A DNA stretch of 64,000 bases. It comes from Acidovorax sp. NCPPB 3576. Its GTDB lineage: Bacteria; Pseudomonadota; Gammaproteobacteria; Burkholderiales; Burkholderiaceae_C. The stretch spans positions 2,968,501-3,032,500 of the forward strand of contig NZ_CP097267.1 in assembly GCF_028473605.1 (NCBI RefSeq), in the 5' to 3' direction. The notes under the pieces were generated by a model. That model was not told where the DNA came from. It searched no databases and saw only the letters and a program-made list of their open reading frames with translations. Position 1 is the stretch's first letter. Each line of letters opens with the position of its first letter. Positions 1 through 7,771 of the stretch are shown here, piece by piece. Position numbers and translations under genes: made by a program.

Positions 1-2
1 AC

Positions 3-78
3 AAAACCAGGCTTTAAGCCCAATCGGCCTCCACCGCAATCAGCACTAGGGGGTATAGCTATCAATTAAATAGCAAAC
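3..78 (-). repeat. Dispersed ~65-bp repeat, copy A
   Basis: On the minus strand this begins TTTGCTATTTAATTGATAGC, runs through CCCCTAGTG and GGTGGAGGCCGATTGGGC, and ends in CTTAAA. The same order of blocks recurs at 25083, 25203, 37167 and 50129. The head can form a small hairpin (GCTAT/ATAGC). No coding function is seen. Confidence 0.7.
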
Positions 79-186
79 CTCCCAACAACGCTTGGGGCGA
101 AGCAAGCAAGTAAACGGCTGGGGCGACCGATGCATTGACGGTCATCAGGCACGGTGACGAGAAGCTCGGCGGAAGAACAGTCCAGT

Positions 187-287
187 GGGAAACCTCTCAA
201 AACCTCCGAATTTGCAGGTTTGATCGTCGTAACTCATTGATTCATAAGGGCTTCGAAGGGCTTGGATCGGGGTTTTGAGAGGTTCCC
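187..287. mobile_element. MITE-like or IS-remnant element with 17-bp terminal inverted repeats
   Basis: The left end GGGAAACCTCTCAAAACC (187-204) is repeated inverted at the right end as GGTTTTGAGAGGTTCCC (271-287), with one extra A in the left arm. The 101-bp unit has no open frame and no clear target duplication (AGT left, AGC right). It is most simply an internally deleted insertion sequence. The family cannot be assigned from ends alone. Confidence 0.55.
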
Positions 288-341
288 AGCGGTCTTACGG
301 GCTTTTCACTTTGACCGTGGCAAATGATGGCCCGCTCCCCA

Positions 342-668
342 TCATTGAGCCGACGACGTGTTCATATTCCTGCCGTGTCGACGATCCATCTCCTGAATCG
401 CGAACATCAACTCCCCAATCAATTCTGCACAAACTATTTCATTTTTCGATTGATAAGCCAGCCCAAACTCTTCCTCATCGGGATCGAAAAACAAAATGCA
501 ACTATTGCTGTTGGCAATTTTGTAGGCCAGTTTATTCGGTCGCTCAAATAACTCGAAAAGCGAGGCGCCCGTGCGGCATTCCTGGAAATATTGAACCAAT
601 ACCAAATGCACGTTAGATTTGCAGAAAATATTCAGGAAATTTTCCAAATCGTTTTCCAGACTTTTCAT
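342..668 (-). CDS. Probable orphan immunity protein of a polymorphic toxin system, paralogue of 2731-3027
   Basis: A 108-residue acidic cytosolic protein with no signal peptide or membrane segment. It aligns along its whole length with the product of 2731-3027: both have the core [12 protein letters not shown] followed by an E-x-x-x-ELxGxLxxAxQEM helix. The paralogue sits 4 bp behind an RHS-tip toxin, so an immunity role is inferred for this one by homology. No intact toxin gene precedes it. An in-frame GTG at 716 would add 16 residues, but the paralogue supports the ATG at 668. The family is not recognised by name. Confidence 0.6.
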   Translation of the reverse strand: MKSLENDLENFLNIFCKSNVHLVLVQYFQECRTGASLFELFERPNKLAYKIANSNSCILFFDPDEEEFGLAYQSKNEIVCAELIGELMFAIQEMDRRHGRNMNTSSAQ

Positions 669-810
669 GGAATTATCTGCATTTTTTCGGCCGACAAAGG
701 GCGAATATTCATTCACTGGATCAATGAGAAATCAATTACGCCCCATCATCAATAAAATTATCAGCAGCTGTTCCGCCAGGCTTCGCGTAAGCATGATTGA
801 CGTAAATTAT

Positions 811-1092
811 TTAAACCCCAATGTTCAAATATAATTTATCTATTTTATATTTATCATTCACCCACCAAGCTTCAGATTGCATTTCTAGAGGAATATCATC
901 CTCCGGCTCCAACCCAATCCGATCCAAGACTTCAAACCAAACCTCCCGCAGAGACGATGACAGTTTTTTTCCACACCATGGGCAAAAGTCAATCACCTGA
1001 TAGCTCCCCCCACCCACGTAGTTGATTCCGTATTCTCTGAATTTTGGAATAAATTCCAAATTGAAATCATCAGAAATTACTTGATCACACAT
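811..1092 (-). CDS. Small CPWCG-motif protein, possible immunity protein (DUF6980-like)
   Basis: A 93-residue acidic protein. The middle reads DFCPWCGKKLSSSLREVW, a Cys-x2-Cys knuckle followed by a basic helix. It resembles small proteins found behind secreted toxins and annotated as DUF6980, from memory of the family pattern only. The N-terminal IPKFREYGINY and GGGSYQVI segments also fit that pattern. It lies in the RHS tip/immunity island with no toxin directly upstream, so it would be an orphan immunity gene. The function is inference. Confidence 0.5.
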   Translation of the reverse strand: MCDQVISDDFNLEFIPKFREYGINYVGGGSYQVIDFCPWCGKKLSSSLREVWFEVLDRIGLEPEDDIPLEMQSEAWWVNDKYKIDKLYLNIGV

Positions 1093-1187
1093 TGCTGCGC
1101 AGCAGTGTCGAAAAACTCCATTTAATAATCACCAAGCCACATTCCATCCTCCACCTACCGTACTCCATTTTCGCAGTCATTTATATT

Positions 1188-1610
1188 TTAATTATTATTT
1201 GAGATGGCTTTTAATTGAACTTTCATGAGCCCTTCAATCGCCTTATAGTCATAAAACGCTTGCACCATTAGATTTGAATGGAAATTTAAAACATGATTTC
1301 TAATTTCCTCCTCATTTTTAAATGCGCCGCTATCTTGCAATTTTTTAATTAACAAAGGCTGTAAAATCCAATTTCTACCAACCTTACTCAGAGACCATGG
1401 AAAATCACCCTTGTAACTGTCCAACAATGAAGCCAAGCAAGAAATAAGACGATTTTCCAGATGATCGTCTACGGTATTTTTATCAAATCGCCAAACAGCA
1501 ACTGGCAGTACAAATCCGATCTGCTCAGGCTTCAATACGGGATATCGAAACCATTCTAATTTGGCAACGCCTTCCAGAGCATCAATAACACCCCTGCCAA
1601 AACCTTTCAT
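1188..1610 (-). CDS. Hypothetical protein of the RHS island
   Basis: A 140-residue soluble protein that I do not recognise. It has no signal peptide or transmembrane segment, and it is rich in Leu, Asn and Lys with codon use more AT-rich than the flanking chromosome. Its position between other candidate immunity genes on the same strand, 95 bp before the 811-1092 gene, suggests another immunity-type protein, but no motif supports that directly. The 363-bp stretch upstream carries only decayed sequence. Confidence 0.45.
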   Translation of the reverse strand: MKGFGRGVIDALEGVAKLEWFRYPVLKPEQIGFVLPVAVWRFDKNTVDDHLENRLISCLASLLDSYKGDFPWSLSKVGRNWILQPLLIKKLQDSGAFKNEEEIRNHVLNFHSNLMVQAFYDYKAIEGLMKVQLKAISNNN

Positions 1611-1973
1611 TTGATTACCGCTTCAGGATTTAACTGCTGAATCATTCGCATTCAATCGCTAAGAGAGCTGAAATGCTATTTAAGCGCGCGTCATACATAT
1701 TTTCGTCGTTTTCTAAACCACCTTGGCATTTGGTGCATGCAGCGCATTCGGACCACGAAATGGTCGACTCACACTAGGCCTATTAATTGGCGACAGTAGA
1801 GAAAGACCTGCAAGCCAACCGCCTCAGCCCCTCCCGTTTTGAAATATTTTTCAAATACTTTGGAGAAATTATTATCTTTCGAATCAAGAAATGCTTATCT
1901 GACATTTTATCAATATTCCTAGCCATGGATAGAACAGCCTTTGCCTAGATTTGGATTGGGCATCCAGTTACTA
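1611..1973. other. Non-coding stretch with decayed coding-like fragments
   Basis: No open frame of convincing length. On the minus strand, short segments in two frames (KYFKTGGAEAVGL, then GLSLLSPINRPSV followed by SRPFRGPNALHAP) abut each other as if one frame had been broken by small indels. It reads like remains of another toxin cassette. No promoter or RNA gene is seen. Confidence 0.35.
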
Positions 1974-2510
1974 TCAACTCCTTACAAACCTTTCAATCAA
2001 AGCAATCTGGATATCAATCTCGGTTTTCTCAGCTTCATTGATCGATCTAATCTCATCAAGAGTCAACGCATTTATTTCCTCAAGAACGTATATGAAATTA
2101 ATAACTTTTGAAAAATCTAAATGAGTATTTTCTTTAAAAATCTCACCCAAAACCAACTCCGCATTAAAACAAAGCGAATCCAGACTCAAAGAACCATTGC
2201 GATAGCCAGCAATTAATTCAAACAACTTTTCTTTATTCATTTTCACCCCCCTAGCAGCACAAGAATTACTTGGAGGCCCATTTCTAACAGTAATGACATT
2301 ACCAGTTATCGAATTCGTCACAACCGTTATATTATTTACAGGGTCGTGAAACTGGGTGGTATTTGGTCGCGAGCCTGGATTCTGCCGCCCATAGAGCAGA
2401 GTATCTATTACTGCCGAAGGATAAACCCCACGCCCTTGCATTCGATCAAAAGCGTGCTCCGAGAAAGGACGACTATTAATTTCGCCAGGCAAATTTGATC
2501 CAGGCCGCAC
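1974..2510 (-). CDS. RHS-tip toxin domain (DUF4258-like) read through into a probable immunity protein
   Basis: The 178-residue frame joins two unlike halves. Residues 12-78 run FSEHAFDRMQGRG...ITVVTNSITGNVITVRNG, the pattern of DUF4258-type nuclease toxin tips (His, then R-M-x-x-RG, then a terminal V-T-V strand). From Met91 (2240) an 88-residue acidic helical protein starts at MNKEKLF and looks like a separate immunity gene. The join lies in a run of six G (2246-2251). One G fewer would give GGG-TGA and stop the toxin just before the ATG. Either a natural fusion or a toxin-inactivating indel is possible. Upstream RHS core sequence is broken (2511-2702). Confidence 0.5.
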   Translation of the reverse strand: MRPGSNLPGEINSRPFSEHAFDRMQGRGVYPSAVIDTLLYGRQNPGSRPNTTQFHDPVNNITVVTNSITGNVITVRNGPPSNSCAARGVKMNKEKLFELIAGYRNGSLSLDSLCFNAELVLGEIFKENTHLDFSKVINFIYVLEEINALTLDEIRSINEAEKTEIDIQIALIERFVRS

Positions 2511-2702
2511 TTCAACAGGTGTGCACGTTGATCCTATCTGTGGATTAGGTAGTGGAAGGTTCCACCCACCATCCAGCCCGATTGGATCAGCCTGTATTAC
2601 TGCCCGCCTTCCCAGTCGTAATAGCGATTCAGGTTGTACGCTAGTCCCGTCTCTTCATCCCACACCTGCCCTGGACCTTGTACGTTTCGACTTGTATGTA
2701 AT
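2511..2702 (-). pseudogene. RHS core remnant with a 1-nt deletion
   Basis: Minus-strand translation gives VQGPGQVWDEETGLAYNLNR then YYDWEGGQ, the last part of an RHS/YD repeat core, and stops at TAA. One frame over it continues [13 protein letters not shown], the conserved end of the RHS core, and runs in frame into the 1974-2510 toxin. The usual junction Tyr-Ile (TAT ATA) is here TA ATA at about 2595-2600, one base short. This is therefore the frameshifted 3' end of an RHS gene whose bulk is absent. Confidence 0.75.
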
Positions 2703-2730
2703 GGATTTAATTAAAGCCATCCTCAACCTC

Positions 2731-3027
2731 CTAACATCTTTTCTTCATTTCCTGTAGAGCATAAGCCAGTGATCCAACCAATTCTGTATTGGTAACCTCC
2801 CCCACAGTCAAATACGCAAGGCCAAACTCCTCCTCATCAGGATCAAAAATTAGCAAAAGACTCCTATTTTGAGCGATTTTGTAAATTATTTTATTTTGAA
2901 GATCAAATACCTTCATTAAAACAGCATTAACCCTATTAGAAAGCAAAAAATCAGTTAATTCCGATTTTTCGCTTAAACTGCAAAATTCATCCAAAAATTT
3001 ATCAAGCTCTTGTTCTATTTTTCTCAT
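2731..3027 (-). CDS. Probable immunity protein for the RHS-tip toxin at 3024-3545
   Basis: A 98-residue acidic soluble protein starting at the ATG at 3027, which overlaps the TGA of the toxin gene by 4 bp (ATGA). This is the usual translational coupling of toxin and immunity genes. The core [12 protein letters not shown] and the C-terminal [13 protein letters not shown] helix are shared with the orphan at 342-668. An upstream in-frame TTG (3036) is possible but would lie deeper in the toxin. The role is inferred from position. The family is not recognised. Confidence 0.65.
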   Translation of the reverse strand: MRKIEQELDKFLDEFCSLSEKSELTDFLLSNRVNAVLMKVFDLQNKIIYKIAQNRSLLLIFDPDEEEFGLAYLTVGEVTNTELVGSLAYALQEMKKRC

Positions 3028-3545
3028 GGCATACAAATTTGCGGGTTATCAACAGAATTAGGACCAAGAGCTGGGTGAAAATGTGGACTCACATGATCAC
3101 GTCTACCGTGATTCGTCACGTCTGTTCTACCCAAAAAACGCCCATTTGCATCAAACGTAGCTCCCTGTGTGTATGTACCTGAACGGCCTGACCTTGTTCC
3201 TAAGGTCGTATGAGCACCAACAGCATCAGGTAACGGTAGGTAATCAGTAGTCTTTGGATCTCTGGGAGGACCACCTTTGGAAGATGAGGTAAAAGCGCTC
3301 CTCCCTCCGCCTCCCGACATACCACCGCCACCTCCCTCCAGCGGCTCAAAATCTTTAGGGTTGCGTATTCCTTTAACCAATCCAGTAGGATCAATATTAT
3401 TAATGGGATTGGCATCTACATATACGAATCGATTCAATCCCCCCTCTAGCCCAATCGGATCGGCCTGTATATATCGTGCTAGTGCAGGCCCCTGTGCTAC
3501 TAAACTCAAAAAAATCACAAGCAAGATGTATTTAAACCATTTCAT
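3024..3545 (-). CDS. Short RHS-tip toxin with its own Sec signal peptide (toxin type 24-like)
   Basis: A 173-residue protein. Residues 1-24 are a clear signal peptide ([12 protein letters not shown]...PALA). Cleavage would expose [13 protein letters not shown], the conserved end of an RHS core, then [11 protein letters not shown] (48-56), a Gly-rich linker (71-81) and a His-rich C-terminal domain with [11 protein letters not shown] and [15 protein letters not shown]. That tail resembles polymorphic toxin type 24 (Ntox24) domains, from memory. The start at 3545 is chosen because GGGAG lies 8 nt upstream. Two upstream ATGs fit worse and one would overlap the previous gene. A full RHS shell is missing, so delivery would have to be by Sec or by recombination with a full-length RHS gene. 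Confidence 0.6.
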   Translation of the reverse strand: MKWFKYILLVIFLSLVAQGPALARYIQADPIGLEGGLNRFVYVDANPINNIDPTGLVKGIRNPKDFEPLEGGGGGMSGGGGRSAFTSSSKGGPPRDPKTTDYLPLPDAVGAHTTLGTRSGRSGTYTQGATFDANGRFLGRTDVTNHGRRDHVSPHFHPALGPNSVDNPQICMP

Positions 3546-3561
3546 TACCATTCTCCCTCTG

Positions 3562-4731
3562 CTAATTTTGAAATTTTGCATTTGCGCCGTATCCAGTTTT
3601 GGCAGAAATTTCCAACGGCCGCCAACCCAGCCCATAAGCCCGATCATAAATTGACTCGAGTTGATCATTCAGCATCAGGAGCCGCGGTCGCTCGTTAATC
3701 GGAATGTCGTTGGCTATAGGATACTTTTTCACAAACTCCTGTCTTCGAATTTCCTGGGTCGCCGCGAACAGATTCAGAAGCGCGCAAATGTCATTGGGAC
3801 TGTATTTCAACAAAAATTGAGCCATCGCGGCATGCCGATAAGGCTGATCTTGCTTTTCATAAAACGCCATCAGCGTTTCTGCCATGGCGACAATGGCCTC
3901 TTTTTTGGGCATGGGCCGCAAGTAAATCCCTGATTTCAGAGCAATGTCGGTCATGGGAGACTGCTGGCGCAGCCAGGCATCGCGCGTGAAGCCGGCGCCG
4001 CTGGTCGTTTCCAGGTTGTACAACTTGCCGTCGCTGTCTCGCCATTGCACGAACAGATGGTTGGGGGCGGCAGCCAGGCTCACGTCCAGCCCCAGCCGCT
4101 GCCCCAGGAAGATGAACAACAGCGGCATCGAGACACAGTTACCTTTTCTGGTTATCAAGTAGTTGGACAGCAGTTTGTTTTTGATATTGCGTCCGTACGG
4201 ATCTTCCAGGTCGTATTGAAATGGTCGGCGCTCATTCCATTCATTGGGCTGATAGATGTGAAACCGCAGGGCGTCCAAGGTCAGGCGTTTGGAGGCGCCA
4301 ACGGGCAGTGCCTTTCGGATCCCTCGCGCCATTTCGTCCAGGCGCGCCAACGTTGCATCGACATCGACACTGGGGTCCATCATTCGGTCGATGACCAATT
4401 TGGCTTTGGACAAATCAATGTCGGCCTCTGGGACCTGCAGAAGTTTCTGGATGATTTTTTGGTTTTCATCCGGCGCCTGGCTGATCCGCTGGGCATGGGC
4501 CATCGGGGCCAGTGCCAGCAAGAAGAGGGTGGTGGATACCCATCGCTTCAACAAGATCGCCAAGGCTTGCCATGGGGCCCTGGCCGATGGGCTTGATGCA
4601 TGTTCCGCTTCGCCCCGTCCGCCCCGTAGCCGTTGGGCCAGCGTTGCTAGACCAAGCCTGCCCGGCAACGCACCGCTGCGTTGGGCCTTGCGAACATGGC
4701 GGGTGCACGTCCCCGCGAGTTCTGCGCTCAT
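3562..4731 (-). CDS. Transglutaminase-like (SirB1/Transglut_core2 type) membrane-anchored protein
   Basis: A 389-residue protein. A hydrophobic segment at about residues 60-80 ends in APMAHAQ, so the domain is periplasmic. The papain-like core shows Cys199 ([19 protein letters not shown]), His225 (NHLFVQW) and Glu241 (NLETTSG), spaced as in bacterial transglutaminase/protease folds, with helical repeats after about residue 290. The start at 4731 has a strong GGGGAGG 6 nt upstream. This leaves an odd 60-residue basic N-terminal extension before the anchor. It ends 16 nt before the RHS-tip toxin, but no functional link is evident. Substrate unknown. Confidence 0.65.
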   Translation of the reverse strand: MSAELAGTCTRHVRKAQRSGALPGRLGLATLAQRLRGGRGEAEHASSPSARAPWQALAILLKRWVSTTLFLLALAPMAHAQRISQAPDENQKIIQKLLQVPEADIDLSKAKLVIDRMMDPSVDVDATLARLDEMARGIRKALPVGASKRLTLDALRFHIYQPNEWNERRPFQYDLEDPYGRNIKNKLLSNYLITRKGNCVSMPLLFIFLGQRLGLDVSLAAAPNHLFVQWRDSDGKLYNLETTSGAGFTRDAWLRQQSPMTDIALKSGIYLRPMPKKEAIVAMAETLMAFYEKQDQPYRHAAMAQFLLKYSPNDICALLNLFAATQEIRRQEFVKKYPIANDIPINERPRLLMLNDQLESIYDRAYGLGWRPLEISAKTGYGANAKFQN

Positions 4732-4934
4732 TGAAACCTCCCCGTTTCATTTTTTGTTGGGTCGGATGTTAAGCGCAGAGTGGCCAGTTCCAGCAGACAT
4801 TACCCACCAAATATTAACTATTTGTCAAATTCTGATGAAAGCAGAGCCACGGGCAGCCTGCGGTGAGCGTTTGTGCTTGAAAGGCGCTCGGGGCCTCATG
4901 TATTGGGGAATGGCATTCGGTGCATCGGAACGAT

Positions 4935-4955
4935 AAGTTGCGTAAAAAGCAACTT
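4935..4955. terminator. Hairpin downstream of livF, weak terminator candidate
   Basis: AAGTTGC and GCAACTT form a perfect 7-bp stem around a GTAAAAA loop, 17 bp past the livF stop. There is no U-run on the minus strand, so it may only protect the 3' end. Confidence 0.35.
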
Positions 4956-4971
4956 CACCAACCATGCCCGG

Positions 4972-5667
4972 TCACACCTCCAGCCACTCCTTGCGCACGT
5001 AGCTGTTCTCGCGCAGCCCCTGGGGCGTGCCCTCGAAGACGATGCTGCCGTGGCCCATCACCAGCGCGCGGTCGGAGATGGTCATGGCGATGGTGAGCTT
5101 TTGCTCGATGAGCAGCACCGAGATGCCTCGCTCCTTGATCGCCATGAGGTACTGCCCCACCAGCTCCACGATCTTGGGCGCGAGGCCTTCGGTGGGCTCG
5201 TCGATGATGATGAGGTCGGGGTCGCCCATGAGCGTGCGGCACAGGGTGAGCATCTGCTGCTCGCCGCCCGACATCACGCCGGCCTCGGTGTGCTGGCGTT
5301 CTTTGAGGCGCGGGAACATGCCATACATGTCGTCGAAGCTCCAGCGGCTGCCTTTGCCCTTGCCCTTCTGGCCCAGCAGCAGGTTCTGGTGCACGGTCAG
5401 GTTGGGGAAGATGTCGCGGCTTTCGGGCACGTAGCCCAGGCCCAGGTGGGCGATCTCGTAGGCCTTCTTGCCATCCAGGCGCTGGCCCTTCCATTCGAGG
5501 GTGCCTTCCCAGTCCACCAGGCCCATGATGGCCTTGGCGGTGGTGGAGCGGCCCGAGCCGTTGCGCCCCAGCAGCGCGACGATCTCGCCCGGCTGCACGC
5601 CGAACGAGACGCCGTGCAGGACGTGGCTCTTGCCATAGTAGGCATGCAGGTCTTGGACGTTCAGCAT
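4972..5667 (-). CDS. livF: Branched-chain amino-acid-type ABC transporter ATP-binding protein LivF
   Basis: A 231-residue cytosolic ATPase of the LivF family. The signature motif MSGGEQQMLTLCRTLM, Walker B DLIIIDEPTEGL and switch His in LLIEQKLTIA are present. The Walker A is GRNGSGRST, with Arg40 in place of the invariant Lys. The start at 5667 has GGGAGGG 8 nt upstream and lies 1 bp after the livG stop. It is the last gene of the acyl-CoA ligase-livKHMGF set and would pair with LivG to drive LivH/LivM import. Confidence 0.9.
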   Translation of the reverse strand: MLNVQDLHAYYGKSHVLHGVSFGVQPGEIVALLGRNGSGRSTTAKAIMGLVDWEGTLEWKGQRLDGKKAYEIAHLGLGYVPESRDIFPNLTVHQNLLLGQKGKGKGSRWSFDDMYGMFPRLKERQHTEAGVMSGGEQQMLTLCRTLMGDPDLIIIDEPTEGLAPKIVELVGQYLMAIKERGISVLLIEQKLTIAMTISDRALVMGHGSIVFEGTPQGLRENSYVRKEWLEV

Positions 5668-5668
5668 G

Positions 5669-6460
5669 TCAGTGCCCTCCCTCCTGTTGCGCCGCGACGG
5701 CCGAGCCCAGGTAGGCCTCCTGCACGCGCGGGTTGGCGCGCACGGCCTCGGGGGTGTCGAAGGCGATGACCTCGCCATAGACCACCACGGCGATCTTGTC
5801 GGCCAGGCCGAAGACCACGCCCATGTCGTGCTCCACGGTAAGCAGCGTGCGGCCCACCGTCACTTCCTTGATGAGGCGGATGAAGCGCGCGGTCTCGCTC
5901 TTGCTCATGCCGGCGGTGGGTTCGTCCAGCAGGATGACGTTGGCGCCGCCGGCGATGGTGATGCCGATCTCCAGCGCGCGCTGCTCGGCGTAGGTGAGGT
6001 TCATGGCCAGCGTGTCGCGCTTCTTGTCCAGGCGGATCTGCTCCATGAGCTGCGTGGCGCGCTCGTTGGCATCGTGCAGCCGCGAGAGGAAGCGCAGGAA
6101 CGTGTAGCGGTAGCCCAGGCTCCACAGCACGCCGCAGCGCAGGTTCTCGAACACGCTGAGCTTGGGGAAGATGTTGGTGATCTGGAAGCTGCGCGACAGC
6201 CCCATGCGGTTGATCTCGTACGGCGCCTTGCCGTCGATGCGCTGGCCGTTCAGCAGCACCTGGCCGCTGGTGGCGCCGAACCGCCCGCTGATGAGGTTGA
6301 ACAGCGTCGATTTGCCGGCGCCGTTGGGGCCGATGATGGCCACGCGCTCGCCCGGGGCCACGCACAGGTTGGCGCCGCGGATGATCTCGGTCTTGCCGAA
6401 GCGCTTGTGCAGGTCGCGCAACTCCAGCGCGTAAGGGGGTTTGATGGGGGTCACGCTCAT
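5669..6460 (-). CDS. livG: Branched-chain amino-acid-type ABC transporter ATP-binding protein LivG
   Basis: A 263-residue ATPase. Walker A is canonical (GPNGAGKST, about residues 44-52), followed by SRSFQITNIFP (Q-loop), a signature-region NLTYAEQRALEIGITIAGG that departs from LSGGQ as is usual for LivG, and Walker B VILLDEPTAGM. It starts at 6460 with a 4-bp ATGA overlap with livM. With LivF it forms the probable heterodimeric motor. Because LivF has a changed P-loop, LivG may carry the main hydrolytic site (inference). Confidence 0.9.
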   Translation of the reverse strand: MSVTPIKPPYALELRDLHKRFGKTEIIRGANLCVAPGERVAIIGPNGAGKSTLFNLISGRFGATSGQVLLNGQRIDGKAPYEINRMGLSRSFQITNIFPKLSVFENLRCGVLWSLGYRYTFLRFLSRLHDANERATQLMEQIRLDKKRDTLAMNLTYAEQRALEIGITIAGGANVILLDEPTAGMSKSETARFIRLIKEVTVGRTLLTVEHDMGVVFGLADKIAVVVYGEVIAFDTPEAVRANPRVQEAYLGSAVAAQQEGGH

Positions 6461-7767
6461 GCTGCGTCTCCCCGCTTGATGTCGTGTTCGATGGCTTCCT
6501 GGATGGCGCCCCATTGCTGCAGGAACTGGCGCCGCACGGTCTCGAACAGGCCCAGCCCCACCAGCAGCACGAAGCCCGCGCCGAACCAGCTGGTCAGCGC
6601 CCGCGCGTTCAGCGTGGCGCCGAGAAAGTTCATCTGCGGGCCGAGCGCCGCGTTGAGCTGCAGGTGATAGGTCATCTCCACCATGCAGGCCGCGCCCAGC
6701 ACGGCCACCAGGGCCGTGCCCCCCAGCGCCAGGTACGACACCCACAGCGTGCGCAGCCGACCGTATTGGGCCACGCGCAGGTTCATCATGATCAGGCTGG
6801 CGATGCCGCCGGGCGCATACATCACCATGAACAGGAACACGAGACCCAGGTACAGCAGCCAGGCCTTGGACAGCTCGGACAGCAGCACCGAGGCGAACAC
6901 CAGCAGCACCGCGCCGATGATGGGCCCGAAGAAGAAGGTCGCCCCGCCCAGGAAGGTGAACAGCAGGTAGCCGCCCGAGCGCAGCACGCTCACGCTGTCG
7001 GCGCCGGTGACGATCTCGAAATTGATGGCCGCCAGCCCCCCGCCCACGCCCGCGAAGAAGCCCGCGATGATGAAGGCGAAGTAGCGCACGCGCTGCGTGT
7101 TGTAGCCGATGAACTCCACGCGCTCGGGGTTGTCGCGCACGGCGTTCAGGATGCGGCCCAGCGGCGTGCCGGTGAAGGCGAACATGAGCGCCGTGCACAC
7201 GAAGCAGTAGGCCGCGATCAGGTAGTACACCTGGATCGCCGGGCCGAAGGTGATGCCCATGAACCCCTTGCCGTACACGCGGTCGGTGGTGATGCCGCCC
7301 TCCCCGCCGAAGAACTCGGGGAACATCAGCGCCATGGACGCCACCAGCTCGCCGATGCCCAGCGTGATCATGGCGAAGGTGGTGCCCGACTTCTTGGTGG
7401 TGACGAAGCCCAGCAGCACGGCGAAGAACAGCCCCGCCAGCCCGCCCACGAGCGGGATGAACACCAGCGGAATGGGCACAGCGCCCTTGCCCGCGAGGTT
7501 CATGGCATGGATGGCGATGAACGAGCCCAGGCCGGTATAGACGGCATGGCCGAAGCTCAGCATGCCGCCCTGCCCCAGCAGCATGTTGTAGGAGAGGCAG
7601 ATGACGATGAGGTAGCCGATCTGCGACAGCATGGTGAGCGCCAGGCTGCTGGTGAACAGCATGGGCGCCACGATGAGCGCGGCCGCGAACAGGCCCCAGA
7701 TGGCGATGCGCCCGATGTTGAGCGGCTTGAACCGGTAAGCCGGTGGCGAGGAGGTGTGGGAGCGCAT
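6457..7767 (-). CDS. livM: Branched-chain amino-acid-type ABC transporter permease LivM
   Basis: A 436-residue inner-membrane permease with about ten hydrophobic segments. The family block SYNMLLGQGGMLSFGHAVYT is near residues 58-77, and the cytoplasmic coupling loop GRILNAVRDNPERVEFIGYN follows mid-protein. It is longer than typical LivM (about 320-420) because of an extra C-terminal hydrophobic region (about residues 345-420). It overlaps livG by 4 bp and lies 4 bp after livH. Confidence 0.9.
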   Translation of the reverse strand: MRSHTSSPPAYRFKPLNIGRIAIWGLFAAALIVAPMLFTSSLALTMLSQIGYLIVICLSYNMLLGQGGMLSFGHAVYTGLGSFIAIHAMNLAGKGAVPIPLVFIPLVGGLAGLFFAVLLGFVTTKKSGTTFAMITLGIGELVASMALMFPEFFGGEGGITTDRVYGKGFMGITFGPAIQVYYLIAAYCFVCTALMFAFTGTPLGRILNAVRDNPERVEFIGYNTQRVRYFAFIIAGFFAGVGGGLAAINFEIVTGADSVSVLRSGGYLLFTFLGGATFFFGPIIGAVLLVFASVLLSELSKAWLLYLGLVFLFMVMYAPGGIASLIMMNLRVAQYGRLRTLWVSYLALGGTALVAVLGAACMVEMTYHLQLNAALGPQMNFLGATLNARALTSWFGAGFVLLVGLGLFETVRRQFLQQWGAIQEAIEHDIKRGDAA

Positions 7768-7771
7768 GGGT

